Shown: piece after piece, positions 1 through 11,292 of the stretch
Position numbering within the stretch: the stretch's first letter is position 1
Layout of the letters: each line of letters starts with the position of its first letter
Source of the DNA: Todiramphus chloris collaris
Taxonomy: Eukaryota > Chordata > Aves > Coraciiformes > Alcedinidae
Assembly: GCA_025345505.1 (NCBI GenBank)
Contig: JANVCC010000120.1
Location: 228,616-292,615, forward strand
Length of the DNA: 64,000 bases
Direction: 5' to 3'
Notes under the pieces: generated by a model
Told to the model about the DNA's origin: nothing
Database searches by the model: none
Seen by the model: the letters and a program-made list of their open reading frames with translations, nothing else
Translations under genes and position numbers: made by a program

Positions 1-3000
1 GGGAGCTGGTGCAGCAGTGGCATGAGATTCCTGCCACCTCCTAGGTGCTAGGGGTGTGAGTAATATGCTGAAGTGTTTTCTGTAACATGCAGCATGGTCA
101 GCATGTGGCAGGAGCCAAACAAACCCCTGCTAGATGTAGCAAATTAACCAGGTTCTTCCTTCTCCTCCAGTAAAGATGGTACCATCCTCACTACCAGACA
201 ATAACAGACATTCACCTCTCAGCACGTGGTGCTAGTCTCTGGCTAAAAGCAGCCTCATCCCCTCCACGGTGCTGTTGGTCATGTACCCTTCCCAGTCTGC
301 AATGAAGCTTTTTTTTTTTTCAGAAGAGTTGTTTGGTTTTGGGTTTTTTTTTTTTCTCCTCAGGGTCATAAGCACTGCTGCAGAGGATGTCTGGAGGAGT
401 GAAAGTGCAGGCAGCGAGGCTGCATCACCCAATGGACTTTAAGACAATTGCATGATAACCTCCAGCCAAAGCCAGCTCAAGGCTTCTCAGCAGTCCAGGC
501 AAAATCCACTTTTGTGGCTGTGCTGGGGTGACCCTGGCACGGCCCCAGGTGCCCACCAAGCCCTTCTATCACTCCCCCCAACCCCCTTCAGCATGGCACT
601 GAGACGCAAAGCAAAGGGGTATGATAGATCAGATGTTATTCTCTACTTCCCATCTGCAGGTGATGTTGGGCCAAGTCCAGGCAGCAGGGCTCCAGGAACA
701 CACAGCAGCCGCTTGGAGGACAGAGCCGAATGTCCCCTCATCCTCCTCCTGCCCTCTCCCTTTATAGTTGAGCTGATGTCATATGGTATGGAATAGCCCA
801 CTGGTCAGCTCAGGTCGGCTGTGTCCCCTCCCCGACCTTGCCCCCCATCCTCTGGTGCCGTGTGAGCGCTGGCAGTGATAACACGGGTGTGTTCTCAGCA
901 CCCTCCAGCTCCCAGCGCTGCAGCGTGAGGGCTGGATGGGGAAAAGCAGCCCAGCCAGACCCACTGCAGTGGCTTTGGGAGAGTTGTATGGGAAGACAAG
1001 AGGTGAGCCGAGGGGTCACACCTAGGCTGCTGATTCAAGCAAAACCTGGCAGGGGAAGGAGGACTGAGCTAGCTGAGGAGATCATCACGGGCTCAAGAAG
1101 GGGCTTCTCCTCCATTCAGCAATCACACACACATGCCTCCAGGTTCAGCTTCCTGCTCACCCCCCAGTGCCAACCCACCTTCTGGGGACAATAAATGACA
1201 GGGCTGCAAAGATCAAAAAACTTGTCCTACAACCATGATCTCAGAATATTAGTAACCTGATCAATCTAAGCCAAGAGAAATTCTACAATTCTACTGCTTG
1301 TAATTAAAGATTAACGGATTGTGCCATGAATTTCTGCTTAGCAAAGAGTAGAGCAAATACCATCTATCAGACTTTTTTGTACTGTGCTCATCATGTTCTG
1401 AAGGACTCACACTTTAAATGAGTAAATTGCCATCCCTGGAGCACGGTTTCTAGTGTAACTGCTTTGCTGTTTCATTCTTCTCTGCCTCCATATTAAACCA
1501 TGCTGCACTCAGCCAGCCAACCCGTGCAGGAGCGCAGGGCAGCAGTGCCTCCCCTGCCCGCCAAGGGTCTCTGTTAGGTACACACAAGTTAAGTGTATGT
1601 CAGGACTGGGACAGTATGGGGTTGATAAAGGTCTAACAAGGGTGGCCAAAGCCCTGACGCAACCAGGGAGCTGTGTCATTTGCTGCAGTGATGTGCATGC
1701 CAGAGTCAGCAGGTTTCCTGATGTCAACACTGATGCTGGGGCCAGGCAGAGAGGAGCAACAGACTTCAAGGACAATCCAGTTTGACAGACAGGAACTCTA
1801 CATGCAACGCAGGGTGATGTCAAACCCTGATTCACCATGGTCCTGAGTCTTCCCTATCTGCAAAGCAATTTCACTTGGATCACAGACCTCTCCCCAGTAG
1901 TGCAAAACAGCCCCCCCCCCAGTCACAATGTTGGACAGAAAGTTGATTGTCCCTTTAACCTGTGAGCTGTCTTCCACGCTGCCAAGCACCAGGGATACAT
2001 CGCTAATCCCAAATTCCCTGTTATCCCTCGCTATCCTACTACTTTCCTCCACATCCAGTTGACAGGCACTAGTACTTTCACACTCCTGTTATCAAAGGAA
2101 ACTAACTTAGGATCACATTCCCAGAGCTGTGCTCAGTTTCCTAGAAAAATCCCAGAAGCAAAGAGACCTGTATGTGAGGAGCAGGAGAAACCAACACTGG
2201 TCTTCCTATAGGATTTCATCCTATATTGGCAACAAGAGTAACAGAAAAAGAAGTAAGTTTGGGTTAAACCTCACTTAACAGAGCTGCAGGGAGATCAGCT
2301 GTCGTTAGTGTCATCAGGAGAACAAGGATAAGCTCATAGCATCATGAGCACCACAGCCTTGCAGGGGTACCACACGTCCTGGCCGTGTGAGAGGACAGGG
2401 CTGATGTGGTGCCTGGAAGGTGGTGGGTGCCACTGCTGGGTGCTGGGCACTGCCTCCCTCTGGGCCTGCACTGGTCAGGAGATGAGTGTGGACCCACCCT
2501 CCAAGTTTCCTTTTTTGATGGTTTTCAGGGAAAAATATCTTTGGCTTAAATACACCTTAAGCTGCCTGTGAGTTCAACCCAAACCTGTGAGCACTGCACC
2601 TGAGCTAAGCTGGGTTACCAAAGCAGGAGGAACACCCCTGAGCACTTCTCCCAGTCACATGCACCAGCTCCATCCTGATCCCTGCCCACTCTGCCCACAA
2701 GATCTGACGCGTCCCTCAAGCATCATTTATGCTGTGCCAACCTTTTCTGTGCTGCCTTGTTTTGTCTGCATGTGACAGTCATCAAAAGAAGGGCTCCATG
2801 GTCCACCCCACTGAGCTCACAAGTGATCCTGGCTGCAGCCTGTTCTAGGAGCTGCGACCCACCATTCCCACCTCTGATGGCCACACTTGGATATCCCTGC
2901 TCCTGAGAGCCAGCACATGGCCCCTTGGAGGACTAGACTGTGAGACATAGTCAACTTTTCACCTTTTTTTCTGGGGTATTTAGTTTATATACCCACTGTC

Positions 3001-3815
3001 TTTACTACTCAGACCGTGTTCTTGGTTGCCCACCGCACAGTCCTCCACAGCCCAGCCCTTAGCCCAGGCCTCCATGGATCCCACTCAGAAGAAGCAGATG
3101 TTCCTGGGCAGAGACTGTTCTGGCCTCTTTGGGATGCTGAGTCAGGAGGAGGTGTGCAGGGTCTACAAGTGTCTCTTTCTCTACCATAGATGCACCCATG
3201 TATTCCACCCCAGAGATTTTTTCACCTCCCCATCTCCTAGATGCGCTCTCTTGTATTCTGCCCTCCTGGTGGTTACAGCTGCCTTGGTCACAGTTTCTCT
3301 CCAGGAAGAAAAGGTGGTGAAGCACAATAATGTCTACCCTAGACAAAAGATAGGCCCTTGGACTCCAGTGCTCATATATTGCCTAGGTAGGAGTGGTTCA
3401 GTATTTGGTGCCTGGTCTTCTCCCCATCAGTGTCCCCTCCCTCACCTACAAGCCCTTGGATTGGCCATGCAACCTCCACTGACCTTCTCAACTTCTCCAC
3501 TGACAACCTGCAGACTATAATCTGGAGCGTGCAGGGATTGAGCTTTGCAGGCTTAGATTCAATGTGGGGACACCAAAGACAGTGTTGTTTGTGAGGTAGA
3601 CCCTGGGGCAAGCCCACCACTAGATCTGCAGCCTGTGGGACTCAAAGACCCCCCAGCATAGCCCGAGTGACGGGCATGAGGAGGTGAGCACTGGAAGTAG
3701 AGCCAGCGCTCTTTACACTTCAGATGTACCCTGGACAAACTGTCAGAGCTTAACCCACTCAGAGCTTTACTGAGCTCTCTTCATCATCTCCACCACCTCT
3801 CCAAGATCGCCATTT
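1..3815. other. Intergenic sequence, no supported gene
   Basis: No exon chain, conserved protein motif or RNA gene could be recognised on either strand. Open frames are short and overlap each other in several frames, as expected by chance. T-runs lie at about 309-320 and 345-355. A minus-strand 84-codon frame at 1798-2052 has varied, protein-like composition, but I recognise no family and it has no flanking splice pattern I would trust. Confidence 0.6.
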
Positions 3816-3866
3816 TTCATTGATCTTTCGAGGTCCCTTCCAGCCCCTGACATTCTGTGATTCATT
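3816..3866 (+). repeat. CR1 LINE, 3'-terminal remnant
   Basis: The sequence carries the CR1 3' end pattern: gatctttcgaggtccc, then ttccagcccc, then the terminal attctgtgattc. Only about 50 bases are recognisable, so this is a heavily 5'-truncated or decayed copy. Orientation follows from the terminal motif lying on the right. Confidence 0.75.
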
Positions 3867-5607
3867 GTAAATGCTTCATTCAGGCCCCAAAGTGGAAGTG
3901 TCTGTTCCTATTTCAGAAGTGGTCAGATGCCAGACAGCACCTGAGGCAGTTGAACTTCACAGCATGAAATCATTCAAGTGGAAAGCCAGAGTGACCTCCT
4001 TTAGCAGCCCAACTGCTGAATGTTTTATTTGTTCCCTCTGGGGGTGCCTCGACTACTGAGAGCACCATTATGTGTGAGCCTACCCCTGCCTGGAACAGGT
4101 GGCCTTCTTATTTCCAGTTATACTTGAGCATCATCAGAGTGCCTCTGCACTCTGAGACTTTCCCAAACAGACACAAGAAATTACGGACAGCAAGAGAAAA
4201 AGGACCTCATCCCTAGGAACAGATCCTTCCTTGATGAGTCAGATGGGGCTGAAGACCTTACTGCAGCAGAACATTCTTAACCGGCTCATACCCACAGTTG
4301 TTAATTCTGTACTTGCCTTGCTCCCTTCTCTCAGGGCATTAAACTCCACCACCTTAGTGTTGCTGTTGCGAAGGCTCATGTCCACTTTCACACCCCCAAA
4401 CAGCTCTTCCCATTTCTGAGTAACAGATCTGGCAGGGTATCTCCTGGTTCTTTGATTATCAGCACAAAGAGATTGTCTCCTGGATTGCTTGCACCCAGCC
4501 CCACTGCCATCAGCGTAGTTGAGGTTCTGACGAGCCCCAGGACCTGCTCTTGTGAGGCTTTTTCCAATCAAAAGGTTTCCTTTGCTTCCTCTCCTTGGTC
4601 AGGCAATGGTTCTCTGCATTAGTCCATCCTCTGAGCCTTACCAACGAGCTCTTGGCTGGCCCCATGCGGGTCCCTGGGCACAGCCTGTGCTCTCCAGCCA
4701 CCACTGTGCACGGAGAGGGCACTCCCTCCTCCTGTCTCTCCTGTGTTGCTCTGCACGTGGCAGTTCCTGGGCTTCAGGTCAGCACTGAAAACTGTGGATG
4801 AAACCCCATAAAACTCCTAAACAACACAGACATGGAAATGACATGGTGCTTTCTAACAGAAATAATGTTGCCTTCATCAATTATTTAACTCAATGACTTC
4901 CCTCATAAGAAAGCAAGACATTTTGTGGGCTTGGTTGAAAAATTATGGAATGATCTTATTTTTAGTGCAGAAAGAAATGAACAATTATTATTTACACGGG
5001 GGGAAAGCGTGAAAGTACCAGCATCTCCAAGAAATCCCCATAAAACAATAGCACCTGAGTAACATAGAGAGGAAGAGGGCTGGAGGATATGTCACAGATG
5101 AGAAAGCAATCAGGAACTAGTGCATAATTCAAACCTTTTAAAAATTAACTTCCATGCTGGCCATATGCTGCATTATTTAACCTGGTGTGGATACAATACA
5201 CTTTGAGTTATTGAAGTTGTCAGTTCTGAACCAACTTCCTATGGCTCTAGAGACATCTAGGATGGAGAGACATGGTGGAAAAAATCCAGTTAAAGCTCCT
5301 GCTTGAGAGACCAGAACGTGAGAGTTGGAGTATCCTCTGGGTAAGAAGCAGGTTCACACAACACAGACTCATCTCTGCAGTCTAGCAATAACAAGCCTTG
5401 GACCACTTGCAGAAGTGAGCCTGGTACTGCAGGATGCATCCAGGGATGGTCCTACCTGGGCTGATGCACAGCTGGCAGGAAACAGCCTGAGATCACTTAG
5501 ACAACTCATCTCTCACTGCCCAAGGAGCTTCGCTAGCCTGGGTCAGCTGAGCCCTCCATTCTCCTTCTCACCAGCCCCGTGAGACCATGTCTTACCGAAA
5601 CAGGCAG
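3867..5607. other. Intergenic sequence, no supported gene
   Basis: No repeat family or gene recognised. A minus-strand open frame of 110 codons (4239-4571) overlaps plus-strand open frames. Its product has no motif I know and no hydrophobic or domain-like pattern, so it is not called. Confidence 0.55.
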
Positions 5608-5905
5608 GTCACAGAATCCTAGCAGTGCTATAGTGGGAACCCCTGGAAGTTCTCCATTCCAGCCTCCCATGTGTAGCAGGACCATCCCTAAAAATAGATT
5701 GGATTGGCTGTGATTTTGTCTGTCAAGCTCTTGCTGGAGGATGGACATGCTCCACCTCTCTGGTGACCTGGCCCAGAGCTGCACTCTCCTGAGGAAGAAG
5801 CTTCCATTCCTTACTGTATGTCCAGGCATTATGTTCTGCTGTGTGCTGGGCAGTAGACCACTGATCAAAGAGAAGATCATGATCCACTTGCTCTCCAAGG
5901 CAATC
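5608..5905 (-). repeat. Degraded CR1-like LINE fragment
   Basis: Read on the plus strand, the block starts with a CR1-like reverse end (cacagaatcctagcagtg). It then shows decayed counterparts of the usual CR1 order: a 'ccagggatggagactccaccacctctct' analogue near 5735-5762, a 'gcctgttccagtgc..' analogue, and a 'gaggaagaagcttc' segment corresponding to gtgaagaagttct. Divergence is high, so this is an old insertion. The right boundary is approximate. Confidence 0.45.
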
Positions 5906-8900
5906 TTCCCCAACACACAGGCTATTTTGGAAGACCTACATCTCAGATGTTGCCTTGACCTCCTCCATCAGCTACAAGAGGAGGCAGCAGAGACTGTCCT
6001 CACAGCTCATGCTCCAGGTACTGCCGAGAACTTGTAAGCCCTTAACTTAGGTATTACCGCACATAACTATGTCTATGTGCTTCATGGGGTGCCAAGGGGA
6101 GAAGGATGAGTTGTGGTTTGGTTTGCATCCACCAGTTTCTTCTGATGTCCCTAACTCTTATTCTCAAAGAGGTAACAGGAGATCTGAGCCCTCCAATCCA
6201 CCTGGTATTACCTTTCACACACTCCTCAGGCACCTTCCCTGCAGTTCAAGCTGTCCTTATCTACTCAGTTCTCTTCCAGAAGCTGTTCCATGACTTCTGC
6301 TGTCTTGGCTGCCCTTTTCTGAAGTCCTCCCAGGGCTAGTTCAGCTTCTAGAAGCAGACAGGTGAGCTGCAGACAGCATCACGATGCAGACTAAGGATTT
6401 ACACAAACATCTCTGGTATTCAAGTGTTATTCTAATAGTTTCTAATATTTGACTCTAGTTCAGACCCCACTGCTGTCTGGGTAAAATCAGGATCATTTTT
6501 TTTTTCCACAAATGGCTTCTCACTTCCAGGAGTTTTCTAGCCTTGCAGAATAGTCATGATGACCTTCATAAGAAGAGATATAAACCTCACACTGTGTTAT
6601 CTTCAAACAGGCTTCAACCTTCTGCAAGTATTTTACCCTTTGGCTTGTTCTTTTGTCACATTTTTAACAGGATTTTTCATCTTGATTTTTTCATCAAACA
6701 CTACTGCTGCCAACTTTTGTTCTGTTACTGCCCCTGCACACATACCATGTTAAAGCCAGGTGAATTGAGTCCTGTGCACTGCTGGGCCACCTCAAAACTC
6801 TCTTCTCTTTGTGGGTTCCCCACTTTCTGCTCCACAATGCAGTTGTGCATGGTAGCCCCAAATCCAGCTTCAGCATCACACCCAGTCCCTTCTGGGGTAA
6901 TCGAAGTCTCCCTTGCTACCCCTTTTACTGCTTTCAGCCTTCCCCATGTCCCTCTGTGTCCTGAGCCAGTTCTAACACTGCTCCTTTAGCTTTCAGGCCT
7001 GTAACCTCATTTCTAAACGGTCCCATGGCACTTGTTGAGCCAATTCATTAAGTACTGTGGCTCCCCCACTCCCTTAACATGTGGTACCACTCCCCCGCTG
7101 ACGCTGGAGATCTCTGTTGTATGCTGTGCATCCCAGCATCAGAGGGACGTCCTCACACCAGGTTTCTGCTGTAATGTGCTTTTTAGCGTCCTTGTTTAAA
7201 ACTAGGCTGTCAGCTCTTTCCTTCTGGGATCCGCAAGAAAGAGTGAGCTGCTTGCAGAGCTACTGGACATTAAATATGAAGCATCACAGCTGCTGCAACG
7301 CAAGATTCTGCCTCACCTGGCTGCCTGCATCCCCCTGGCTGCCACATGGGCACCTGCTCCTAAATTAATTAACTTTTACAAAACACCAACAGCTGCCTTT
7401 GAACTACAGCTGCATAAACTCTGTCCTCAGTTTTCTGATCCCTCGCACTTATTTCTGTGTGAAGCAGATCTGACAACTTTTGCAGCATAAGCAGCAGATT
7501 TCCTCTCTGCAGCCATCCTTTCATTCCTCCAGCGCAGGAAACTACAGCTACTGCTGCTGCCCCAGTGCCTTTATCTCCCTTTATCTGCCAGCTCTCAGTG
7601 CAACGGTTAGTGGGAGTCAGCACAGCAACACCAAACACACCGGGGAGACGTACAAGCACTTGCCTGGGATGAACATTAGCGGTTTAAATGCCTTGGTAAG
7701 AGATGATAAAGAGTCCTCCTGCTGCCCACCCAGACTGGCAGAACAAAGCCAATCCCAAACCCCGTGTGCCACAGAGGGCACAGGCCACCGTCAGCCCCAG
7801 CTCCCGGGCTGTGCTAACAGCCCTGCCACTGCCTGCGTCTTAGAGGGGCACCCGGGGCCTGCTCATGTCTTATTCACCCCAGTCCTGCACACAGAATCCT
7901 GGCCCTCCCTTGTGTCCTTATCCTGCTTGTACTTCATGTGGATCTGAGTGCAACTTCCATCGGCAGCCCCTCTCTCTGGATGCAGCAGAACCCTGTGCTA
8001 TGCTGACGCCTGGCTTCAGGGCACCTCCCAGCCCAGCACTGGGAGGTCTCCACAATAGAAGCTCACTCTCTCTCCTCCCATCACACCCCTGCGTGCACCA
8101 GAGCTGAGAATTCCCATGGCCCTGTGGGAATCACCAGGGTGCAGAGCACGGGGCTCTCCAAACCCAACCAGAGCTTACCAGCTGGGACACAGTGCCTGGG
8201 GACAGTTCTCTGCAGAGAGCTGTGAGCCCCACATCCCCATCCTGGTAAGAGACAGACTCCTGCTTAAACCAGAAAGTCAGCCCAGAGTCTTCTGAACACA
8301 ACGGCCAGAGCAATGACCGAGGAGAAGCAACGAGCTCTCCCTGGCACAGCATTAGGGAGAGGTGACAAGATGACCCAAGTTGTCCAAGAAGGAGTTTCCC
8401 TTGCCCAAGAATGCTCCCCAGGGCACACTGCAGCTACAGGACAGGGAATGAAATCTTCATGTTTTATCTGCAGCTGATACTGCTGATTCTTGCTTCCCAC
8501 ATCAATTCCCAGCCCTTTTCTTCAGGTTACCAACTTTCATCTCGAGATGAGCACACGGCAGTGCAATGGCTGCAAGGGAAAGGCTTCCTCAGCTCTTCTG
8601 TGCGACTCAGGTACCCCCTTCAGCACGGTCACCGTTTGCTCCCAGTGCACGTACTGCTCAAACAGAGCCTTCCTTCTACTGCTGCTGATTCAAGCAATAT
8701 CCACCACCCAAACCTTCCTGTGGGGTACTCGTTAGGGTTCCGAGGGTGTCCATGAACAGCAGAAAGAGGCAGACATGCCTGTAAGGGGATGGCTGCAGCA
8801 GGAACCTTGTGGGCAATGCTGGTTTATAATCGTTTTCAGAAGAGACTCTTTGTAAGGCATCACATCCCAGACTGAGGACAGTGCAAAATCTCCCCCAAAG

Positions 8901-9071
8901 GGACCACCTTTCACTTTCGCTCACATTTGTATTTGTCCTACTGCTATTCCTGTACACCTCAAAATCATCGGATTTCTCCTCTCTGTTATGCAGGCTCCTC
9001 TGTACCACTCTCCTCAGGATGCTACACTACAGAATTTTATCAGAATATCAGGACTACATAGAAAATATTTT
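5906..9071. other. Intergenic sequence, no supported gene
   Basis: C/T-rich, moderately GC-rich sequence with many short open frames on both strands (the longest is 155 codons at 7480-7947 plus). None has a recognisable domain. Their residue make-up (Ser/Cys/Pro/His-rich) is that of translated non-coding C/T-rich DNA. Confidence 0.55.
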
Positions 9072-9291
9072 AGAAGTTCCACCTCAGCATGAGGAAAACT
9101 TCACTGTTAGGGTGACAGAGCCTGGCCCAGGCTGCCCAGGGAGGCTGTGGAGTCTCCTTCTCTGGAGAGATTCAAAACCCCCCTGGATCTGTTCCTGTGT
9201 GGGCTGCCCTGGGTGACCCTGCTCTGGCAGGGGGGTTGGACTTGATGATCTCCAGAGCTCCTTTCCAACCACTACCACTCTATGATTCTAA
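9072..9291 (+). repeat. CR1 LINE 3' end
   Basis: A clear CR1 3' segment. It runs from the 'aagttccacctcagcatgag' region through 'ggtgacagagcctggcccagg', 'gagtctccttctctggagag' and 'ggttggacttgatgatctcc' to the terminal 'tatgattcta'. This is the end of ORF2 plus the short 3' UTR. The copy is truncated to about 220 bases, as is usual for CR1. Confidence 0.9.
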
Positions 9292-9605
9292 AGCTACAAT
9301 GCATCAGGAACTTCATCTACAACCAACTTTGGACTTTAATTCACCCCAAACCATCCTGCATGGAGCAAACCTAAGAGACAAAGCGTGAACATGAACAAAG
9401 CCCATATTTTATTTTACAGCTTTCCTGTACAATTAAAAAAAAGAAAATCTGATACTAAAAAGCAAAAACGCAAGTTGTTGTGCCTGCAATGAACACTGAC
9501 CAGCCATCTGCAGCCAAGCTGTGGTCTGTCTCACCACAGATGTTCGTTTACTATGAACCTTCAGAAATGAGTAACTGAGCAAAACTCTGCAGCTAGTTGC
9601 TCCAT
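9292..9605. other. Short unique spacer between CR1 copies
   Basis: Unique sequence between two CR1 copies. It contains a minus-strand AATAAA (9408-9413) next to a short A/T-rich segment, but no attached open frame or splice pattern. It is therefore noted only. Confidence 0.4.
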
Positions 9606-10075
9606 CACAGAATCACAGCATGGTAGGGGTTGGAAGGGACCTCGAAAGATCATCGAGTCCAACCCCCCTGCCAGAGAAGGATCCCCTAGAGCAGGTCACA
9701 CAGGAACAGACCCAGGTGGGTTTGGAACCTCTCCAGAGAAGGAGACTCCACAACCTCTCTGGGAAGCCTGGGCCAGGCTCTGTTACCCTCACCGTGAAGA
9801 AGTTTTTTTCTCATATTTATATGGAACCTCCTCTGCTCCAGCTTGCACCCATTGCCCCTTGTCCTATCATTGGACGTCACAGAGCAGAGCCTGGCCCCAT
9901 CCTCCTGACACTCACCCTTTACATCTTTATAAACATTAATGAGGTCACCCCTCAGTCTCCTCCAAGCTAGAGCCCCAGCTCCCTCAGCCTTTCCTTGTCA
10001 GGAAGATGCTCCACTCCCTTTACCGTTTTTGTGTCTCTGTGCTGGACTCTCCCAAGCAGTTCCCTGTTGTGCTGA
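9606..10075 (-). repeat. CR1 LINE 3' end, inverted partner of the copy at 10962-11292
   Basis: The plus strand reads the reverse complement of a CR1 end: 'acagaatcacagcatggtag' at the left, then 'agatcatcgagtcc', 'ggagactccacaacctct' and 'cattaatgaggtcacccctc', up to 'cctttccttgtcaggaagat'. Translated on the minus strand, part of it gives the CR1 ORF2 C-terminal signature (DRTRGNG...[12 protein letters not shown]), with frame damage. The last 190 or so bases at the 3' end are nearly identical to the copy at 10962-11292. Confidence 0.92.
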
Positions 10076-10961
10076 AGGCCACAACCCACCCAAAGAGGAA
10101 CAGGCAAGTGCAACAACTGCCATAAGCTGGGAGGACTCAGGGGCTCTTGCAGGAAGCATCACATAGCCTGATGGCCACCAAAAGCTTCAAGGGCTGGTTG
10201 CATCTTAACTCTCCTGCCTCCAGGGCTGCTGACCAAAGGCCTAAGGACGGCACAGAGGACGAGCTCCTCTGCCACAGAAAGGCAGGAGAGTGGAAGCAAA
10301 TGCGAGGACATCCAAAGCATCCATCCAGCCCACCCAGTCATGAAAAAGTACAACATGGCTCAACGGGGGATGTAAAGGGAGTCCGTGCCTGCAGGGCCTG
10401 GCTTGACCAGTTCTACATGCACAGCCACTGGGCTGGGCTTTGCCCGGAACAGGAGACTTTCTGGGTTTAGCATGAGCATGTCTCTGTATGGACAGAATAC
10501 CCCTGTGTCTATAGCGGCCACACTCTGCTCTGCCTGCAGTGACCAGGGCCCATCCCAGCCCACCCTCCAGGAAAAGACCTTTGCTTTTTGCTAATGGGCA
10601 ATACAGGAGGAAACCAGAGCCCTGGCCCCAGCCCGGGTTCGCTGCTGTGGATCTCCCCAGGGAGCCCAGCGGCAAGCCCTGCACAGTGCCCGGGGATCAG
10701 CCCCCGGGGCACAGGCACACGGGATGCCCGAGGCACACAGGAGGCAATTTCCCATTGAAATCATGACCCCCAAAGTATTTTAATGCACTTGAGAGGCCTC
10801 AGGATTTCCAGTCTGGTTTGAGACACTTTCTCCTCCCCCCCCCACCCCGAGGAAGCTCCTGTTTGTATGGAGAACATACGGAGAACCCCTAAGCTGCAGA
10901 TGGGAAGCAGAGGCTGAAGGGTCCCAGTCAAGGGAGCCAGGGCACAGGGATTGCAGGCTTT
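10076..10961. other. Spacer between inverted CR1 copies
   Basis: Moderately GC-rich unique sequence with a small CpG-containing patch at about 10620-10740. The many overlapping open frames on both strands (up to 147 codons) have no recognisable domain and are treated as chance. If the two flanking CR1 copies paired in RNA, this stretch would form the loop. Confidence 0.5.
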
Positions 10962-11292
10962 GACCTCATTAATGTTTAGAATACATAAAGGGTGAGTGTC
11001 AGGAGGCTGGAGCCAGGCTCTGCTCAGTGATGTCCAATGACCTGACAAGGGTGGAAGCTGGAGCATAAGAGGTTCCACAGAAACATAAGGAAAAACTTCT
11101 TCACGGTGAGGGTAACAGAGCCTGGCCCAGGCTGCCCAGAGAGGTTGTGGAGTCTCCTTCTCTGGAGAGGTTCCAAACCCACCTGGGTCTGTTCCTGTGT
11201 GACCTGCTCTAGGGGATCCTTCTCTGGCAGGGGGGTTGGACTCGATGATCTTTCGAGGTCCTTTCCAACCCCTACCATGCTGTGATTCTGTT
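10962..11292 (+). repeat. CR1 LINE 3' end, inverted partner of the copy at 9606-10075
   Basis: Runs from 'gacctcattaatgtttagaa' through 'gggtaacagagcctggccca', 'gagtctccttctctggagag' and 'ggttggactcgatgatcttt' to 'accatgctgtgattctg'. It matches the minus-oriented copy to the left, including the shared gggatccttctctgg segment that many CR1 ends lack. The two are therefore probably of the same subfamily and similar age. Confidence 0.92.

Noticed and set aside
7480-7947. Plus-strand 155-codon open frame
   Set aside because: Ser/Cys/His/Pro-rich translation of C/T-rich DNA; no domain, no promoter or splice evidence.
10241-10684. Minus-strand 147-codon open frame between the inverted CR1 copies
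   Set aside because: Overlaps several other open frames in GC-rich DNA on both strands; no domain.
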